6,905 nt of DNA from Anderseniella sp. Its GTDB lineage: Bacteria; Pseudomonadota; Alphaproteobacteria; Rhizobiales; Aestuariivirgaceae. Under the pieces are notes generated by a model, which worked only from the letters and a program-made list of their open reading frames with translations, was not told the origin of the DNA and made no database searches. Made by a program: the position numbers and the translations under genes. Positions 6,210-6,905 of the stretch are shown in pieces (within the stretch, counting starts at the first letter, position 1; each line of letters opens with the position of its first letter). Where the stretch lies: assembly GCA_013041995.1 (NCBI GenBank), contig JABDRA010000400.1, positions 1 to 6,905 of the forward strand, read 5' to 3'.

Positions 6210-6258
6210 GTGCAAGTGGTCTTCAGTTCAGGAGGGGATCCTCTACTTCAGCTTGCAC
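6210..6258. repeat. Imperfect inverted repeat near the hemA 3' end
   Basis: GTGCAAG (6210-6216) and CTTGCAC (6252-6258) are perfect 7-bp inverted repeats. The interval between them has a central GAGG-GGAT-CCTC hairpin (6232-6243) built around a BamHI-type GGATCC. The interior is otherwise unpaired and no T tract follows clearly on either strand. It lies in the hemA 3' untranslated region and may be a weak stabilising structure or chance. Confidence 0.4.
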
Positions 6259-6284
6259 ATATGAACAACCAGGCCAGGCATTTC

Positions 6285-6905
6285 CTATGCTGCCGCTCTT
6301 GCGAGGGCACACTGGGACCATAGCTCGTTCAGTGCGCCGACCAGGTGTTCGATATCGGCATGGCTGTGGCAGGGGTTTGGTGTGAAGCGAAGCCGCTCGG
6401 TGCCCTTGGGGACCGTCGGATAATTGATCGGCTGGACATAAATGCCCGCGTTATCAAGCAGCCAGTCTGAGATCCATTTGCACTTGACCGCATCGCCGAC
6501 CATGACCGGCACGATGTGGCTGTCATTCGGCATGTGCGGAATGCCGGCCTTGTCGAGACCGGCACGCAGGGCTGCCACCATCTCACGCTGTTTGAGGCGT
6601 TCGGTGTCGGATTGCTTCAGGTGCTTGATCGAGGCGATGGCGCCTGCTGCCACGGCAGGCGGCAGCGCGGTGGTGAAGATGAAGCCGGAGGCAAACGAGC
6701 GCACGAAATCGCACAATTGCTCCGACGCGGTAATGTAACCGCCCATGACACCGAAGGCCTTGCCCAGGGTACCCTCGATCACATCGAGGCGATCCATGAT
6801 GCCTTCGCGCTCGGCGACACCGCCGCCGCGTGGACCATACAGGCCAACCGCGTGGACTTCGTCCAGGTAAGTGAGCGCATTGTGCTTTTCAGCCACGTCG
6901 CAGAT
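6285..6905 (-). CDS. hemA: 5-aminolevulinate synthase (HemA), C-terminal half
   Basis: The gene enters from the right edge and is open to base 6905, so its 5' half is missing; 206 residues are visible. The enzyme condenses glycine and succinyl-CoA to 5-aminolevulinate, the first committed tetrapyrrole step in alphaproteobacteria. It is a PLP enzyme of the alpha-oxoamine synthase family. LTYLDEVHAVGLYGPRGGG contains the Asp and His that contact PLP (visible residues 15 and 18). EGTLGKAFGVMGGY contains the Schiff-base Lys (visible residue 49), 34 residues after the Asp as in the Rhodobacter enzyme. GFIFTTALPP and ERLRFTPNPCHSHADIEHLV are family-typical, and the chain ends normally at TAG (6285-6287). 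The related 2-amino-3-ketobutyrate ligase is less likely given the DEVHAVGLYG sequence. It converges on the puf operon and feeds pigment synthesis. Confidence 0.97.
   Translation of the reverse strand: MCDVAEKHNALTYLDEVHAVGLYGPRGGGVAEREGIMDRLDVIEGTLGKAFGVMGGYITASEQLCDFVRSFASGFIFTTALPPAVAAGAIASIKHLKQSDTERLKQREMVAALRAGLDKAGIPHMPNDSHIVPVMVGDAVKCKWISDWLLDNAGIYVQPINYPTVPKGTERLRFTPNPCHSHADIEHLVGALNELWSQCALARAAA

Noticed and set aside
6117..6385. Two overlapping + frames (68 and 84 codons) near the hemA 3' end
   Set aside because: They run through the hemA terminator hairpin and into hemA antisense, with atypical starts and no motifs.
1..6905. CRISPR arrays, insertion sequences, tRNA genes, phage or defence genes
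   Set aside because: No regular repeats, transposase-like frames, tRNA-like folds or defence domains were seen; the window is filled by photosynthesis genes.

Overview
This window is part of the photosynthesis gene cluster of a purple, anoxygenic phototrophic bacterium, almost certainly an alphaproteobacterium. The order bchY-bchZ-pufQ-pufB-pufA-pufL-pufM-pufC on the + strand is the classical bch-puf superoperon. The type-II reaction centre proteins, the single-His LH1 polypeptides and the ALA-synthase type of HemA (Shemin pathway) all fit that group. There is no pufX; the operon ends in a tetraheme cytochrome gene (pufC). I cannot name the genus from sequence alone.

Layout. Bases 2-1980 hold the 3' part of bchY and all of bchZ, which overlap by 7 bases and encode the catalytic component of chlorophyllide a oxidoreductase, a late bacteriochlorophyll a enzyme. 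After a 48-base spacer come pufQ (2029-2256), a highly structured 144-base spacer, pufB (2401-2550) and pufA (2583-2768), the two LH1 antenna polypeptides. PufB is only 49 residues. A spacer with two strong hairpins separates pufA from pufL (2907-3731). Then follow pufM (3748-4713), pufC (4726-5751) and an intrinsic terminator (5781-5817). From 6905 down to 6285, on the - strand, runs the C-terminal half of hemA (5-aminolevulinate synthase), followed by its own terminator hairpin (6162-6195).

Together the genes supply the first committed precursor (ALA), a late step of bacteriochlorophyll synthesis, the antenna ring, the reaction centre core and its electron donor. The RNA hairpins flanking pufBA are placed as expected for segmental mRNA processing and stability, which in model purple bacteria gives many LH1 subunits per reaction centre.

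The most notable item is in the 533-base gap between pufC and hemA. On the - strand, behind a good ribosome binding site, the first 25 codons match the start of BchE, the oxygen-independent Mg-protoporphyrin monomethyl ester cyclase, and then the frame breaks. This looks like the scar of a lost bchE gene downstream of hemA. I see no undescribed multi-gene system; the rest is well-conserved, ordinary photosynthesis machinery.
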